Assembly: GCA_005281725.1 (NCBI GenBank)
Contig: SSBO01000014.1
Span: 863,173 to 927,172 of the forward strand
Direction: 5' to 3'
Source of the DNA: Wuchereria bancrofti
Taxonomy: Eukaryota > Nematoda > Chromadorea > Rhabditida > Onchocercidae
Length of the DNA: 64,000 nucleotides
Shown here: piece by piece, positions 44,521 through 57,175 of the stretch
Layout of the letters: each line of letters starts with the position of its first letter
Numbering within the stretch: the first letter of the stretch is position 1
Notes under the pieces: model-generated
The model's input: the letters and a program-made list of their open reading frames with translations, nothing else
The model's database searches: none
What the model was told of the DNA's origin: nothing
Made by a program: the position numbers and the translations under genes

Positions 44521-45783
44521 ATTTATTCTCAGCAGAAAAAAAGCGAACCATCGAAACGACTTTTAGAAATCATAAAATGCTTGTTTTAGCATACAAGCAA
44601 ACTGTCAGTGACAGAAAAGCTTTACAGTTTGGTAGTAAAAAAAAGGCTATCTGAATCTAAATGATTCTTTCAAATGGCAAGTCGGATGACAGATAAACTA
44701 GCCAACTAGTAAAGCGACCACTTCCCACGAACACAAACATTTTTAGTTTATCCTTATCGCATTTTTTCCTTTTTCTTTCGTTTTTTTTTTTTTTTTTTTT
44801 GGGATTTTACTGCTCTGAAATTTTTTCCCAGCGTGTTTCTTTGTGCACAAAAGGAACTAAATCGTTTTCTTCTTAAATTGAAATAATTTCCAAAAATGGA
44901 AATTACTCCAAAATTATTGATTAACCCTTGTGTTCTGAAATGGTTCCATAAAATCAAACAAATGAGATAAATGATGTTCTATAGGCAATTCAAAGGAGAT
45001 AATGAATTAATTAAGTAAATTACATATATACTTTCACCTGTTTTTTTTTTGTTTTATTCGAAATGTGAAAATTTTTCAACCAAATTTCTTCTCCATTCCA
45101 ACTCTCTCTGTTACACTATAACTGATGTACGTTTGCTCTCTGATTCTCAACATCACATGAAGAAAGTGCAATTAATAGCTAGAAAAAAAAAATTGAATTA
45201 ATTAATTAATCCAACGTGAATACGGACGGTTACTGAATTTCAAATTTATTTTCATGCTGTTTCATAAAAGAAGTACGGATAATATAATACTTTAACTTCT
45301 ATATTTCAAAACACATAAACACAACAACACAGCATTTCCATCCACACGTCACGTAACGCACACACAACATAAGCATCACACAATCTCAGCAAAGCGTCCC
45401 CCTGACCGTCTAACCGCTAGTACAACGCGACAAGTCGCACCACCTGAATACACGTATCTCGCAGTTCCCTCGTTGTCTGATTTATCGCTTCCATTATTTC
45501 TTTGAAATTTGAAAGTACCACTCGGATATTGATTGTCGAGAGTTCATCTAGATCAAGTCATTTTGTGTCACAGTTAAGTTTTCCACTCAGTTATGCGTTA
45601 ATTCGTGGAAATACTTTAGAGTAATGAGTACTGAAGGTCGAACAGACAAAACAATTTTGTTTTGATGCGCGATAGTTACGATGTGACGGATTCACGTAGA
45701 ATTGCGGAGAACTTGTTGTAACATTCTTTTTTCTGAAGCTAAACAGAACGAGCATTATAATCTGATCTGTTTGCCTTGGTGTA

Positions 45784-48700
45784 ATGTCCTTAGTGGAAAC
45801 TGGTTGGCGACAGTTTACTTTTTTTGAAAAGCACAATGTTTATGATCCGAATAATCCAAAGTGCAGGTTTAATGGATTAAAGGTTTCTTTTCAATTCCTT
45901 TTTTTTTTTTTTTTCTAATATATGGGAGTATATGATGATCGGTTTCATGAAAAACTCGTCTAAGTTCCATTATAAAAATACAGATAAGTGTGATACTGAT
46001 TATTAAATTCTGGATGTATTTGCAGAATCTTAAGGCATTTCGTTCTGTATCCGGTGTTGGATTCACGGTATTCGGAGAACCATGTGGTGCAATATTCAAA
46101 TTATCGCGCAATTTGGAGGAATACTGTTGGATTGCCCACAAACGTTCACTGGCCGATATAGCTCTTGCTGGTCTTATTCTTGCGACAGTTGGAGTAAGTT
46201 GTTTAAATTTAATTCTTTAAATTTGAAAAATCAAGTTAACGTATTTCATTTTGCAGGTGTTCTTAGTTTCTGTCATTCAGATTGATTAATTGCAGTGTTT
46301 TAGTTACACTGAGCGCGATTTAGAGAAATATACAATAGTTGACACTTAAGGCTTCAAAAACTGAAAAGGAATTAAGGATGACAAACTTGCAAGTTGTATG
46401 AGAATTTGTGTGCAAATACTAAAAGCTAGAAAATATTCAAAAATAAACTGCAAATAAGGATGAAATCGTAAAGTTAATATAGAATGAAAAAACGACTGAT
46501 TTGCAGGAAGATGAAGAAGGGATTAACTCATTAGTTAAATTATGGCAATTAGATCGAATTGAGAAAGACGCGCCATTTTGTATACGCGTAATACGTGTAT
46601 GTCCTCTGTTAGGTGTTGGACGCAGTACGCGAGCATGTGCCATTGCGTTAGACTCATCCTTGCAACATATTGCTGTTGGCTTTGTTGATTCCTCTGTTAT
46701 TTATTCTGCAAGTAATATCAAAGAAAAGTGAGTTTTAGCTCTTTCATAACTTATCCATTATTGTTTTATAAATTTCTAACAGAGAAATTTATGTTTCAGC
46801 GTCATTATCCAGCATGAACCGCGTAGAAAGTTAGGTCATTTTTCGTACAAAAGTAAGCGTAAGGAAGGATAAGGACATAATTTATCATTCGTTGTGCAAG
46901 AAACATCCTGCTGTGCTATCCTGAAATCATAGGATGGCATGCACAGTCACTGTGGGAATTAGACAGATATATCGAAAATATTCAGCACATATTTCACTTA
47001 TTTCATGACTTTTGAAAGATCATTTTTTAATAGAATTTTAGGTCTGGCAAATGGCTTACTGTAGTTAATGGTTCAAGTTCAGGACCAGGCGACGAAATAA
47101 CAGGTGTTTTTCTTACATGGATTGCTGCTCAAGATCTATGTATCTTATATTGTTTAACGTCGACGTCCGTATTGTCTTTTTCAATTGCTAATAAAACTGT
47201 TGCAAATAAGGTGTGTTTTAACCATTTTTCTTGTTTTTCTAGAATTATGTGAATTTTTTACGTAAAAAGTAGTACCAAATAAATTCTTAATTTTTCATTT
47301 CCTGAATAGTAAATGACTCTCTTTGAAGGTTGTACACGATGCTAAAGGTTGTTTTCGTGACTGCTGGAGTTTTAATGAAACGCGAAATCAACTTATTGTG
47401 GGTAGTACTGAGGTTTCTTAATGCATTTGATTAGTGCTTGTCTAACTAGTTGCATATGTTTCATATTTTGCTACTTTTAAGTACAGATCACATTTCGCTG
47501 ACGGAAATGTTTTAGCAAGGTCTACATAATATCCTTTATAGATGGTACACTTCTATGAAGCAGAACGAAGTTTGACAGCTGATCCCGACAGCGGTAAAGG
47601 TCGTTGCCATGCTCTTGGTCGAAGCAATGAAAAGATTCAATTAATTGCATTTCATCACCACGTTGCATTACTTACACGACAGCCAACTGCTATACCGTTA
47701 GTTTTCGAATTTAATTCGTCAATGAAGGAAAGAAAATTTTGAATTCACAATGATCTTTTTGCTTTTTTTCAAAAGTTTGTGCTGAATCTTTTCTACGTTA
47801 TCTGAATGCTTTTTTACTTTTGAACACATCACAAAGAATTTTAACATTTATATCAGGTCATCAAATGAAATATGGACATATGTTGTCTCAATATATGATA
47901 CTGAAGGGCAGTGTGTTGCATTTTCGTGTGCTATTCCAGCTGTTTCAAGGATCTTTTTGTTGGATAATGTGTTAATGGTGCTTAGTCAAGACGGAACACT
48001 TTCAGCTCTTACAGAAAAAAGCATTAGTTCAAAATTGGATATTTTGTTCAAGAAAAATTTGTATGATCTCGCTGTTGGGTCAGTTATTCTTCGATCTTCT
48101 ACATTATTTCTTTAATCTTTTCCTTTTTCTTTCATTTTCTATTTTGGATTTTGTGCTTTGCAAATTACAGGGTTGCCAAGAGAAGTTCAGTTTCTTCGGA
48201 ACATCTTCCTGAAATTTATAAGAAATATGGTGATTATTTGTACAGGTATGTGAATGATTATCCATATGCTATGTTATGCAGTTTAACATATCTTTATTTG
48301 CTTAAATGATTTATTCTAGAAGTGGAGATTTTGAAAATGCAGTACAGCAGTACACGGAAACTGTCGGATACCTAGAACCGTCATATGTTATTAAAAAGGT
48401 TTTGGTTTCAAATAATTTCCCAGTTTCACAATTTACGGATCATACTGCTTATTACGTGCATTTATTTGTTTGTACTGAAGTAATAGATTTACTAATTAGT
48501 GTTTTCAAGCATAATAATTTTCAGTTTCTGGATGGTTCTCACATAAAAGAATTGTGTATGTATTTAGAAGTACTTCACGCTAAAGGTAAGGCAAACAGTC
48601 ATCATACGACCATATTATTGAACTGTTACACTCGTTTGACAGCACATGATAAAATTCGTGATTTTATTGACCGTAATTTTGAATGCAATATTGAAACAGC

Positions 48701-51700
48701 TGTTCAGGTATTGTTTGAAATTTTAAAAAATAGTTAAAAAAAATTTCTGTCGTTAATACATTGCAGTACGTAAGATGTATAACCGATAATCATCTGCAAA
48801 AGTTTAAATGCTGTTGTTTTTAACCAAGAAAGTGTTTGATTATTAAATCACACAGATTAAATAATAATTACACTTCTTATTTTAAACCGTTTTTTGCATC
48901 AGATTGCCTGAATGCTCAGTCTAAATGTGTGTAGCGCTTGTTAAGGGACTTATTGCTACTTCTTTTCACTTTTTTATTTAATTCTCGTGTGTTGAGTTCT
49001 GCTTATCCTGTTTCCCAAGCTCAACTCCGATAATAACTTTGAGGGAGTGAGCTTCGAAGAATTACATTATTTTCTATTTATCATCTCTCTTCTTTCTTGA
49101 TTGTTAACTTTAAGTTTAATGTTCCAAAAAATCAATTTTGAATACTTGGAATATAGGTGCTGCGTGCAGCAAATTTTACAACGGAAGCATGTCATCTCTG
49201 CGCGAAGCATAAGCATCATGATGCTCTATTAAGTATTTTAATTGAAGATCGAGCCGATTATAAATCTGCGCTTAAATACATTGCTAAACTGGAAACTCCT
49301 CAGGTCTTTTTTTTGTTTTTATTAAAGTAAGAACATTTTGTATCAGCTGTTTGATAAGTATTCTGGAAAATAGGAGTGAAATTTACAGTTTTTCAAATTC
49401 AGGTTGAGGAATGCTTGGAAAAATTCGGAAAATGCTTATTGATAAACAGCCCTGAAGAGACGATGAAGTTGTTATCGGATAAAGCCTGTTTCAGTTGGTA
49501 GTTTGATTATTTATTTTAGAAGGTATGAAACACTGTTGCACTTTCCTGGTTTACTGTTTTCTAATTGCAACAGTCTATATCATAACTGAGTGGAAAGTTA
49601 TGGGATCGCTATTTTAAAAGTTTACTGATTGACGTTTTTTACGGATACGTTGACGATATTTACCTCCAAAAAAGGGGAACCGAAAGTGATGAAATTTCAG
49701 GTCAAATCAATTCTCTTGCCTTGATGAAAGTTTTCATTGGATTACCTTCACAATGTACCAAATTCATAGAGACAGCACTAAAGAAGGTATTCAGTTTTTG
49801 AATCTTATGTTTTAGTTCAAAATAACTGAAATTTATTGGACAATATTTCAAAATTTGAACATTATACACAGACAGTAAAGGACTGTCATGTCTAACAGAT
49901 AGGTTAGATGTGATGTTGCCTGTTATGTAGCACTTTTTTTGTTCTGTTATCTATTCGATTTATTCTGTTTTCAGGACAAGAAAAATAATGAAAAATTGCG
50001 TAATTTACTATTGGAACTTCGCCTTCGTCAGTGGGCACTACGTGACGAGGTTTTTATTTATTCGATTTGGGTTGTATTGCGGAAATATGGTTTTTATTGA
50101 TGATTGTTGCTAATACTTTTATTATTCACTATGGCTATCTTGCATTTCCTTTTATTTGTCCCAATTTATTATATTTATCAATCAAAATTTTCTGATTATT
50201 ACGTTTCATGATACGCCTAATCATGATGAGGGAATTATGGAATTAATCACAGACGAAAATTTGGAAGAGTCCTTGGAATTATGTCAGCTATTCAATTATA
50301 TCCCTGGAATCATTTATATATATAAGAAGATGAAAAGGTAGAATTGTAAAGATTACTAGGGGTAAACTGCACAATAATTTTCGGTATTTTAATCGATTAG
50401 TTTAAATTTTTTAGGTATGATAAACTTATCGAATACTACATGCGACAAAACAAGCTCAGAGAAATTGTTGAATTTTGTGAAGAAAAAAAGTTTGTTTCAA
50501 ATTCTTTTTCCTCATTTCAGACCTTTATAGCTTCATGAGTTAAGCAAACTTGTGTAATCTTTTTGGGCTTTTGCAACAATTTCAAGTTAAACAAATAACA
50601 ATAACTGTTACTTTCAGCAGTCGTGACCTATGGATCGATACAGTAGTGTTCGCTTCTCGTGGAAAGGATATAGATCCCGACGAAATAAAGTTTTTACTTG
50701 AACGGTTAGATTATTTGCTTTAATTTTTCGGACTGAAATTTAATTTGCTTCTCATCAAGTTTGTTTATTTGCTTGCAGAATTGAGGCGACGAATAGCATC
50801 CATCCACTCGTTGTTCTCGAAATTCTTTCTAAAAGTGACAAAATTTGTGTTGGCCACGTGAGAGATTATATTGTCAATTGGATGGAGAAACAAAATGCTC
50901 AGGTACTCAGATATTTTTCATAAATGATAATATCTACAGTGTTTCCATATCTTAATTTGAAGTGACATATTAATTTCTAATTGTATTCAATTTTGGTAAC
51001 TAATATAGTTTGTATTTTCCTTTTTTCCTGTAATTGTTGATATTAAGCCATTCATTTGTTTAGCCAGTGCCGTTTGTGGTGATAGCATGGCTCTTTATGG
51101 AAAAGGATACATATTATTTTGGGAATCGTTCATTGTTAAACTGTTGTTAAAGAGTGAATAAACGATTTTGTTCCTTAATCATTAATAAATGAATATTTGA
51201 GGTTGAGAAGGATGAAGAAGCCATTGTCGAAGAGGAGACGAAAATGGCCGAAATTGAGGAACAAATTGACAGTATTACTTACAAGTTCGTATTTTAAAAG
51301 CATTATATCTTTATCAGCTGTCGATCCAAATAATTGATTACGTCATTTGATTCGAAAATTAGTTCTTTAGTTTTGCAGAGTGCAAATTTTTCAAATGAAC
51401 AAATGTTCTGCATGTGACACCTCTCTTCAACTACCTGCTGTACATTTTCTATGCAAACATTCCTACCATGCTCACTGTCTGGAATCATATAGTGAAAAGG
51501 CTGACTATTGTCCAGCTTGTATACGAGATAGCTTTAATGAAAGGTTTAATAACAACTACTTGATTCTTCAGTGTTAGAAAGATATTTTACTACAGAGTGT
51601 TTTATATGATTTTATAAATTTATACACGATTTGACATAATATGACTTCATTGATAAAGTTGTAATGATTAACTTTATGGATTTTTAGGATGCAAAGTGAT

Positions 51701-52190
51701 AAGGGGAAAGATTTCTCCACACGTAGCGCTTATGTTCAATTTCAAAATGAGGTATATGTTTGAAGATCTAACGTTTTGTCAAATGAGTCAAAACAAAAAA
51801 AAATTTACAAGTGGATAGGATGATCGAGTAGGTTATATTGATTGTCTAATACATGACACTTAATTTCAGGTAAACGAATCAGTCGATTGTATGACCCTCA
51901 TTTCTTCGTATATTGGTGACGGACTTTTCGATTCGTGGTCAAAGGAAAACGGGTCTAAGACTGAAAACGAATGGACTAGTCCTCAATCGGATACTAGTAC
52001 AATGAACAAATTAAATGTAAATCAGTTCGAGGATCAATCATCCGAAAAAACAATTTCAATGAGCACAATAGCATGTAATCCTTTTCTTACTCCAAAAACG
52101 ATGAATTCAGGTACAGCAAAATCTGTGCAATCTACTAATCCTTTTGATGTTGATAATGATTCAAAGAATCCCTTCGAAGAGGACTTATAA
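45784..52190 (+). CDS. vps-11: VPS11, HOPS/CORVET core subunit with RING finger
   Basis: Exons: 45784-45882, 46026-46193, 46507-46727, 46800-46829, 47042-47210, 47329-47412, 47542-47717, 47857-48078, 48171-48245, 48320-48398, 48525-48707, 49157-49303, 49403-49497, 49591-49786, 49975-50049, 50231-50337, 50415-50489, 50618-50704, 50779-50902, 51202-51284, 51379-51543, 51688-51751, 51870-52190. Phases close to 1014 aa (human VPS11 is 941). Family blocks in order: GWRQFTFFEKH, ILATVGEDEEGINSLVKLW in the beta-propeller, LDILFKKNLYDLAV, KYGDYLYRSGDFENAVQQY, LEPSYVIKKFLDG and TTILLNCYTRL in the helical repeats. A RING-H2 follows at C841, C844, C857, H859, H862, C865, C876, C879. VPS11 scaffolds tethering of late endosomes and lysosomes. 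The C-terminal 106 residues end in a tail with three NPF motifs. Exons 4, 13, 14 and 16 have the least certain borders. Confidence 0.92.
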
Positions 52191-52376
52191 TTATTGCTGT
52201 GCAAATATTTTGGAACTGTAGAGAATGGTATATTCTTGGATATTTCCTTATTAATGGACAGGAATGTATGTAAAAATATGCCTTATTATAATTTCTGCAT
52301 TTTACTAACTACATTATAACTAGTCTTGTATATCATCTGATAAAGTCATTTTCTTACTATCGAAATTCACGCAAGC

Positions 52377-52382
52377 AATAAA
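52377..52382 (+). terminator. AATAAA polyadenylation signal of vps-11
   Basis: The first AATAAA after the VPS11 stop, 186 bases downstream, followed by a TG-rich stretch. This fits a 3' UTR of about 0.2 kb. Confidence 0.6.
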
Positions 52383-52399
52383 AGTCTGATTGTGGTGCT

Positions 52400-55331
52400 A
52401 AAAAGAAGTTTTACAGTTGAATGGGTTTATTATGTTACTTTTGTTGTATGAATATAGAGATTCTATATAACGTAAGTAATTCATAAAACATGTTGATGTG
52501 ACGATTTCAAGGGTGGCTTGCATAAATTGGCATCTTTACGTTAATGATAACTGTAGTAAAAGTAACACCATTTATAATAAAATAGCAGAAACGTTATAAA
52601 GCGCAATCAACATTCACTCAGGAAATTAAAACACTCCGTAATTTCTAAGGCTTTTATGTCTACATGAAATTAAAAGTAAAGGTACAAATCCATTCGAAAA
52701 AAGTATTCTTACCGTCTGACAAATTGGCAAAATTAATTGTAGTAAGAAACAGATCCTTTGATATTAGGCCTACATTTACCAGTAAAATCATATAGGTTTA
52801 TCATGGCTAAGTCAGACAATTTATTCTCTGAATCCTTTTCCAAAATTAACTGGTTACCAGTTCTTTTACTGGCGAGATCACTGGTCTAGAAATATCTTCA
52901 ATGGTAAATGAATAAATCGATCATTAGGTCAAGAGAAATTTAAGAGAATATAAAAAATTAAGTGAAAAGTTCACCACCATATAGCAATTAAAATGATAAA
53001 GATTCCAGGTTTCTTTATGAATATACTATTTCTTGCAAGAATGAAAATTTGATATCTTTAAAAAGCTTAGGAATTAAGTTATAAATATCTTCATAAGCTG
53101 ACATAGGACCAAACAGATTACTTATAACTTCTCCAATTAATTTCAGTTCTTAAAAGTTATGCATGTTGAACTATTAAACTTCGTGACTGTTTCATGTTTC
53201 TTTCGTGCTTTATAATTTTGTATCTCATGAAGAAATAAGATGAAAAATTAAGAATTTTTTCCTTGTTTTCGAATATTTTTTAATCCATTCATTAGTTCGG
53301 TTGGAAAATAAAACATTATTAGCAGTTATGACTCTTTTTCCCTTTTATTTTTGATTTCAAGTCTCATTTTTTATTGTTTTTTGACCTGTAAAAGGTATTT
53401 AAAATTAAATACTTTAAGGAATAAATAACGAAACAAGAATTGATGAAATCACCAATAAATTACAAACAAGTAGGTGATAAAACGATGATGAGTAAATAAA
53501 TTTAAAACAAAAATATACGAATAGTATAGTTCAGAACTATCGTAGCAGACTGACTATCGAAAGTATCCCGAACTTTAATTTGTTCAACCTTTTATATTCC
53601 AACAAATTTTTAATCACAAATCAATTGATTTCGCCATGACCTAACGTTTTTTTGAAAAATTTTTTTTTATTTAAAAAATTCGTATTTTTTACCACTATCT
53701 AAATACGAATGAATTATCGAAGTACAAATAAGCGTTGTTTTCGGGACACTGCAATTTTATAGATTAAATTATTCTTCCCAAGTGCAAAAATATCTTCACG
53801 AACTCAATCACAACCAAACAAATGCTATGCCAAGAATAGAAAAAAATAACTTTTCTGCTTAGGATAGTTTGATTTTGCAGAGGATCACTAATTCGGAATA
53901 GAATAACAGGAAATGGGAGAGTTGAAATTGAAGTGCCACATAAGATCAGCCAAATGATGATATAAATTAATCTTCTTTACAAGCTATTAACTTATACAAA
54001 CATGTTTTAACATCTGTCAAAAATTCCCATTCTTCACTGTGTGTACCAAACGTCACGTTTACAGCTTGCTCCATCATTGCTCCTTTTTCCTTGATAAATC
54101 AATATAATTGATTTTAATGAGCATTTGTTAAACAAATTTAGGCATGCAATCAAAACGGGAAAAGAAATGAAAAATTGAATGATACTGAATACAAACATAT
54201 CTTAATGAATAATAAAAAATTTTGTTGCATAAGAAATCTGTACGTGTATTGTTCTTTTAAATTGAAATTTAGAATTTGTTTAATATAGTTGGTATTATTA
54301 TCATCACAATACAGTAAATTAAACTTCCTGATTGCTTTGTAATCCCATATACATACTGATTAACCAACGACGACGAAACGTAAGGATTAGAATATAGAAA
54401 GAAGAATTGCTGAAGAAACCTCATTTAATTGTCCGAAAGTGATACATATTAAAAGTTTAAATGGAAAGCAGTGTTTATTTGTTTACTATTCACTTAATTT
54501 AAAAAATTCAATAAAAATTTGTGCTAATCAAAGAAAAGATTGAGAGAAAAAATCATTTTTCTTTTTGTGCAGAAGATTGCGGTCACAAAAGGTATAATAT
54601 GGAGAGCAAATGTGTATCCTCGGTAATGATCAATGGAATGATGCATATTAGAAAAGTAAAATAGAAACAGCGTTGGATAAATTGTATGGTTTGGGCATTG
54701 TTTCGCATAAATAATGAATCAATATCAGTAGCTAATCTGCAAGAATTTTTTAGTTGTCCGACAATTTATCCTCGTAGTAGCAGGAAGATCAGTGCAGAAA
54801 TGAAGTAATTGTATTGCAAAAATAAACCTATCCCAAGTACTGATCATTCTTCGAACGTTTTTTCCTGTCGTTCCGAAATCTATGACAGTTAATGAACAGT
54901 GTGATACATTCTGTTAGCTTCTTTTGCTGTGTAAGAACATTGCAAGTACAAAGTGTATAAACGTAAGGAGATCAAATTAGAGCAAATGATATCCTTCCTG
55001 GGTAATAATCGATAAAACAAAAAGTATACCCATTCTCTTGTACATTAAGTAATGTGTTTATATTGTTGTTTGTTTCAGACATAAGGAAACAATTTTTCTC
55101 GAATATTATGCAATAAGGAGTAATATGCATATTTTTTAATTAATCTAAATTTCCGTCATTTTTCCTCTTAAGCTACTTTTTTTTCCAAATTTTAGAATAT
55201 GGATGGGATAGATAAGAAAAAGTGTTCGTGTAGTAAGCGGTATTATTGCCAATAATTGAATTGGAATATAAAATTTTGCGCTATGTGTTTTTTTACTTAA
55301 TGAATATTTGATAAATTTGCTAATTTTACAG
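52400..55331. other. Gene-free intergenic region
   Basis: No coding exon, RNA gene or clear repeat family was recognised between VPS11 and the zinc-finger gene. Composition is A+T-rich with fewer long homopolymers than elsewhere. Confidence 0.55.
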
Positions 55332-55332
55332 A
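55322..55332 (+). promoter_or_regulatory. Likely SL trans-splice acceptor
   Basis: AATTTTACAG ends at 55331, one base before the ATG of the zinc-finger gene. This placement is typical of nematode spliced-leader addition sites and supports the start chosen for that gene. Confidence 0.55.
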
Positions 55333-56923
55333 ATGAGCGCAATCAGGGAAGGAAACACAAATATTTTTGATGTTTTGGACTTCCTGCAAAGGGAGCCTGT
55401 AATGCTTCGTGCATTACAGGAATTTATGAGCGAGACAATTGAAGTAATTACTTTATCTTATTTTTTTTCTTCTTTCCGCTTGTCATAAATTGATTATGGC
55501 ATGAAGTAAGGCTTCAAAAAATGTAGAAAGGCTTCAAATTTCAGATAAGACCATAAAACATATTATTTTCAGTTTGAAGCCTCGCTCATAACCCGCTTGG
55601 AGGAGGCGGAGAGGAGGTTGGAGGAGTTCGAAGGGCGAAATGCCCATGAAGAAATGGAAGAGGGACCGGTACCTCAGGAGCCGGAATTTAATGAAGAAGA
55701 GGCAGAGTGGGCACCTCTGCCTGAAAGCGATGAGGCAGAGAGCTGGCCATCTGGAGCAGAATGGGCCCCTCTGCCGGACGATGATGATGATGAAGAGGAA
55801 TCTGAGGTACCGGTGGCACCAATGGAGGCGAGTGGCATTCGAGAACCGGTAGAAACAATTCGTGAGCTCGTCCTGTGAGTTTTAATTTTTAGAGCAAAGT
55901 AATGATTAGAATTTAGCTGTTGAACAATCTGCATTAAATGAACTGGTTAAATAACTTACACTAAATTTATTCTGTTTTAGAAGATCGAGGACGATCGAAA
56001 TTCCGGTTCTTGCCACGCAGGAATCCTTGGCTGCGGCAACACCGGAAGCATTTCAGCCCCAAGATTTAGGGGATCTTCCGGAGCAATTCCGAAAGAAGTT
56101 GCAATTGCCGCAGGTAGAACCATACACGGTGGTTCAGACGGAAGGAAACAATAGCATCGGTAATTTATAATTTTAATAACATCACAAATGATCTCATATT
56201 TGTAACATGTCGAAGGAATACAATCATACTTTGATTTTTGCTGATAAGTAAAACTATAAAAGTTCACCCATTATGACATACTAAAGGTCACGCAAAATGC
56301 TTTCATTGCTTTTTCTATTTTCAGTGTGTGGTATCTGCGACAGGCAGTTTGGAACGTTGAAAGGGTGGCGCATTCACGCATCCAGAATGCATAAGCAGGA
56401 CGGTAAGTACTTTATTCCTAATAATATATTTCATATTCTTAGTTATACACTTGATTCGATCTAAAAAAAAGACAAACTTATTAATTACTTATACTTTAGG
56501 ATTCTGTGCCCGTTGTGGGCATTGCCTCTTGCTGCCGCCCAATTTTACAGCTGCACAGAAAGCAGCAGCAGTGGAACTTCATGCCCTCTATTGGTGCCCG
56601 AGGGCATGTGCAGCTGTAATCAACGAAAGACAGGTCAAACGTCGCCGACTTGACCTTGTGGGGAGAGAAGAGGAGACTCATCACCTCTTCATTCCAGGTG
56701 AGGAATAGGTAATATTAAAGAAGTAATATTTTGAAGTAAAAGGAAAAGAAAATTAAAATGTTATTGGAAAGAAAATATTCATAAAATTGATCTCATATTT
56801 TCTTTCAGGCCAATAATGCTATCAGGCTTTCCTCACATGGCCAGCCTGTCGTTGCCTGTTCCAATTCTCCATCTTCTTCCAGATGAAGTACGTCCAAGTG
56901 GGTTAGAAATTTTGAAAAATTAA
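55333..56923 (+). CDS. Acidic C2H2 zinc-finger protein, family not recognised
   Basis: Exons: 55333-55443, 55573-55874, 55981-56159, 56325-56402, 56500-56697, 56826-56923; phases close to 321 aa. Residues about 38-58 are charged and probably a short coiled coil (RLEEAERRLEEFEG). Next comes an acidic stretch with two EWAPLP units and an Asp/Glu run, then a Pro/Gln-rich linker. A C2H2 finger follows with C199, C202, H215, H220 (CGICDRQFGTLKGW, IHASRMH), and then a Cys-rich module FCARCGHCLLLPP and LYWCPRAC with a basic KRRRLD patch. The CxxC-F-G-H-x4-H spacing resembles single fingers in non-LTR retrotransposon proteins, but no reverse transcriptase is nearby and the gene has introns. If the exon 5 donor is not used, the frame stops at 56706-56708. 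If the first acceptor (56809) is used, it stops two codons on. The coding G+C is far above that of the neighbours. Nucleic-acid binding is inferred. Confidence 0.7.
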
Positions 56924-57175
56924 AAATCAAGAAAATTCAAAGTAAAAAACAAAAAAAAAGGAAAAAAGAAACAAAATCAAAAAATCGAAAAAAAATGGAA
57001 AAAATAAAAAATTGAAAAAAATAGAAAAAATAAAAAATCGAAAAAAATAGAAAAAATGAAAAATCGAAAAAATAGAAAAAAACAAAAAACCGAAAAAATC
57101 GAAAAAAATAAAAAATAAAAAAAATAAAAAATCAAAAACAAAAAATTAGAAGATTAAAAAAATGAAAAAAAATTT
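56924..57175. repeat. A-rich tandem tract (AAAAAATCGAAAAAAATAG type)
   Basis: Directly after the zinc-finger stop, units of poly-A broken by TCG, TAG, TGG or TTG repeat about every 10-20 bases for 250 bases. Confidence 0.85.

Larger units (their letters stand above)
42281..45783. other. Intergenic region between divergent PCYT2 and VPS11
   Basis: Apart from duplication copy B (43607-44520) no coding exon was recognised. The stretch at about 45.33-45.48 kb is G+C-richer, with ACGTCACGTAACGC and other CG-containing words. It may hold promoter elements for VPS11, but no specific factor site is claimed. Confidence 0.5.

Noticed and set aside
55333..57175. Intact non-LTR retrotransposon
   Set aside because: The finger and the following A-rich tract suggested one, but there is no reverse transcriptase or endonuclease frame and the gene is split by five introns.
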